Assembly (NCBI GenBank): GCA_016196905.1
Contig: JACPWV010000057.1
Span: forward strand, 1-7,279
From: Chloroflexota bacterium
Lineage (GTDB): Bacteria > Chloroflexota > Anaerolineae > UBA7937 > JACPPX01
Direction: 5' to 3'
DNA length: 7,279 nt
The translations under genes and the position numbers were made by a program. The notes beneath the pieces were generated by a model. It was not told where the DNA came from and made no database searches. It saw only the letters and a program-made list of their open reading frames with translations. Of the stretch, positions 6,136 through 7,279 are shown in pieces. Each line of letters opens with the position of its first letter. Position 1 is the stretch's first letter.

Positions 6136-6837
6136 GTGAAAAGGTTTATCGCCATCGCCGGAAATATGGGGGTTGGCAAATCGGCCCTGACCCGACTCTT
6201 GGCGCAGAGGCTGGGCTGGACCCCCTTCTACGAGGCGGTGGCCGAGAACCCCTACATCGCCGATTTTTATGAGGATATGCACGCGTGGAGTTTTCATTCC
6301 CAGGTGTTCTTCTTGTCGCGCCGCCTGAGGGATCATCGTGAAATTTTGGCTCATCCCACCTCGGTGATCCAAGATCGCTGTATCTATGAGGATGCCGAGA
6401 TCTTCGCCCGCAACCTCTATGTGCAGGGTTATATGCAGGAACGGGATTGGCAAACCTACTGGGGACTGTACCATGCGCTGTGCGAGGTGCTGTCCCCACC
6501 CGATCTCGTGATCATTTTACAGGCCTCGGTGCCCACGCTGATGCGGCGGATCGCCCTGCGCGGGCGGGACTATGAGCAGCAGGTCTCGCGCGAATATTTG
6601 GAGCAGCTCAACCGCCTCTACGAGGAGTGGGCGGAGGGGTTCGATCTCTGCCCCAAGCTGGTCATTTCCGTGGATGAGCTCGACTTTGTCAAACACTCCG
6701 CCCACCTGGAGCAGATCTCCACCTGGCTCATCTACAAGGCGCTACCCGAGTTCTTCACCTCGCTTCCCTCCGTGGGGCGACGAAGGGGCAAGAACAAAAA
6801 GCCCGCCGAGCAAGCGGGCCTTCCGGGCGTCGATTAA
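6136..6837 (+). CDS. Deoxynucleoside kinase 2 (dGK/dAK-like), intact
   Basis: This enzyme transfers phosphate from ATP to the 5' hydroxyl of a deoxynucleoside in the cytoplasmic salvage route to dNTPs. It has 233 residues from GTG 6136, with AGGAG at 6123-6127, eight bases upstream. Seen in order: P-loop GNMGVGKS (9-16), AENPY (36-40), FHSQVFFLSRR (53-63, with the base-contacting Gln56), DRCIYED (80-86, the D-R pair of the catalytic site), PDLVIILQA (122-130), the LID LRGRDYEQ (141-148), and ISVDELDF (177-184). All expected parts are present, in contrast to kinase 1. Whether it prefers purine or pyrimidine deoxynucleosides cannot be decided. After KALPEF (201-206) there is an extra basic tail of about 25 residues containing RRRGKNKK. 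The DNA for this tail includes a minus-strand terminator hairpin, so the tail may be a read-on rather than a selected protein part. Confidence 0.92.
   Translation: MKRFIAIAGNMGVGKSALTRLLAQRLGWTPFYEAVAENPYIADFYEDMHAWSFHSQVFFLSRRLRDHREILAHPTSVIQDRCIYEDAEIFARNLYVQGYMQERDWQTYWGLYHALCEVLSPPDLVIILQASVPTLMRRIALRGRDYEQQVSREYLEQLNRLYEEWAEGFDLCPKLVISVDELDFVKHSAHLEQISTWLIYKALPEFFTSLPSVGRRRGKNKKPAEQAGLPGVD
6796..6819 (-). terminator. Intrinsic terminator for minus-strand transcription
   Basis: Read on the minus strand, GCCCGC and GCGGGC form a perfect 6-bp GC stem around a 7-base loop (TTGCTCG), followed at once by TTTTT then GTTCTT. This is a standard rho-independent terminator. On the + strand the T-run is missing (it is an A-tract 5' of the stem), so it acts on transcripts entering from the right. 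It lies inside the coding sequence for the kinase 2 tail, more than 200 bases beyond the stop of the converging minus-strand gene. Confidence 0.7.
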
Positions 6838-6842
6838 CCCAT

Positions 6843-6864
6843 AACCTCCCGCGTTCGGGGGGTT
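6843..6864 (+). terminator. GC-rich hairpin just after kinase 2
   Basis: Arms AACCTCCCG (6843-6851) and CGGGGGGTT (6856-6864) form a 9-bp stem as + strand RNA, with one U-G wobble and a CGUU loop. It starts six bases after the TAA of kinase 2. No T-run follows (the next bases are CGCTATTTGCC), so it may be a weak or factor-assisted terminator, or a 3'-end stabiliser for the kinase mRNA. Confidence 0.45.
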
Positions 6865-6884
6865 CGCTATTTGCCGATGGATCG

Positions 6885-6997
6885 ATGGGTCGCGCCTATG
6901 GATAATTCGCACCCTGGGGATACTCGGCATCCGACCCGTGCTGAGGTAGGTGCCGCCCTTCAGGCCCCGAGGACCTTGGCCTCGCATTGATGGGCGG
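6885..6997. other. Convergent intergenic stretch rich in inverted repeats; possible structured RNA
   Basis: Three long pairings can be drawn. ATGGGTCG (6885-6892) pairs with CGACCCGT (6932-6939) over 8 bp with one wobble. CCGCCC (6953-6958) pairs with GGGCGG (6992-6997). Inside the latter, CGAGG (6968-6972) pairs with CCTCG (6980-6984). No reading frame here looks coding. If transcribed on the minus strand, it would end at the terminator at 6796-6819. It could be a small RNA, a structured 3' UTR of the minus-strand gene, or chance pairing in GC-rich DNA. I do not recognise a known RNA family. Confidence 0.3.
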
Positions 6998-7024
6998 GTT
7001 TCCAGAGAAAAAGGGCAGCTTGCG

Positions 7025-7279
7025 CTAACGCACCACGATGCGCACGATCTGGGTCGCGCTGGCAGTGCCTACATACACGCTGAAGGTGCCCGAGTAATCA
7101 CCAGGGTCGATCGCCTCCAATTCCCACCGAACGATGAGAGACGCGCCCACAGGCACACGCTGGTTGAAGGTGTAGGAATGTTGATCGATGATCGGCACGA
7201 TCTGGCTTGCAGTATAGGATGGATCGGTGCGCTGAACCACAAAGCCCTCGATGAAGCTGCGGTCCCAATCGATATCCCC
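7025..7279 (-). CDS. Unidentified protein, C-terminal 84 residues (5' end outside window)
   Basis: The frame is open on the minus strand from the window edge to TAG at 7025-7027, so the GTG near 7240 is internal. It reads DIDWDRSFIEGFVVQRTD at its visible start and ends TQIVRIVVR. In between are alternating polar and hydrophobic stretches (HSYTFNQRVPVGASLIVRWEL, DYSGTFSVYVG) typical of beta strands. This looks like the closing beta-sandwich (Ig- or FN3-like) domain of an extracellular or cell-surface protein, but that is inferred only from the pattern, and I do not recognise the family. It is transcribed toward kinase 2. A weak 4-bp hairpin with a GCAA loop followed by TTTTT covers its stop codon (minus-strand reading of 7027 to 7008), and the stronger terminator lies further on at 6796-6819. 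Confidence 0.7.
   Translation of the reverse strand, partial: GDIDWDRSFIEGFVVQRTDPSYTASQIVPIIDQHSYTFNQRVPVGASLIVRWELEAIDPGDYSGTFSVYVGTASATQIVRIVVR

Noticed and set aside
6801..6825. Terminator of kinase 2 on the + strand
   Set aside because: The stem lies inside the coding sequence and is followed by CTTCC, not a T-run, on this strand; the T-run exists only on the minus strand.
6885..7000. 6S RNA, SRP RNA or RNase P RNA
   Set aside because: I compared the stretch by eye with what I remember of these families; the paired arms and conserved cores do not line up on either strand.

Overview
The window is a GC-rich bacterial chromosome segment, best matched to a Chloroflexota-type (Anaerolineae-like) organism. 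The reasons are the ruvX-mltG neighbourhood, the glycogen-synthase-like GT4 enzyme, a SatD/DUF3307 pair and two P-loop deoxynucleoside kinases. The lineage is an inference from gene content recalled from memory; there is no rRNA or other marker here. All genes but the last are on the + strand.

Layout. Bases 1-245 hold the 3' end of ruvX (Holliday-junction resolvase family). Bases 287-599 hold the wreck of a small nuclease-fold-like gene, readable only by joining three frames. Then comes a compact run: mltG (peptidoglycan terminase), an overlapping lipoprotein that resembles a branched-chain amino-acid binding protein, and a GT4 glycosyltransferase. Next is a cassette of deoxynucleoside kinase 1, satD, a DUF3307 membrane protein and deoxynucleoside kinase 2, ending at 6837. 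From the right edge a minus-strand gene of unknown function enters (7025-7279). It converges on the kinase across 187 bases rich in inverted repeats, and a minus-strand intrinsic terminator lies inside the 3' end of the kinase ORF.

The main observation is gene decay. Four of the genes appear damaged while their neighbours look intact. The nuclease-like gene has two internal deletions, each with a frame change. Kinase 1 has lost about 80 codons from its middle, and its original C-terminus is still readable in another frame. satD has an in-frame TGA and appears to lack the segment holding its GDEFQG-type motif. The DUF3307 gene has no convincing start and seems to have lost its N-terminal part. 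Kinase 2 is intact and may be the only working deoxynucleoside kinase of the pair. Between satD and DUF3307 are two near-identical GTAACC/GGTTAC dyads whose centres are 29 bp apart, which look like operators. They are the best candidate for an undescribed regulatory element here. No mobile element, CRISPR array, tRNA or rRNA was seen.
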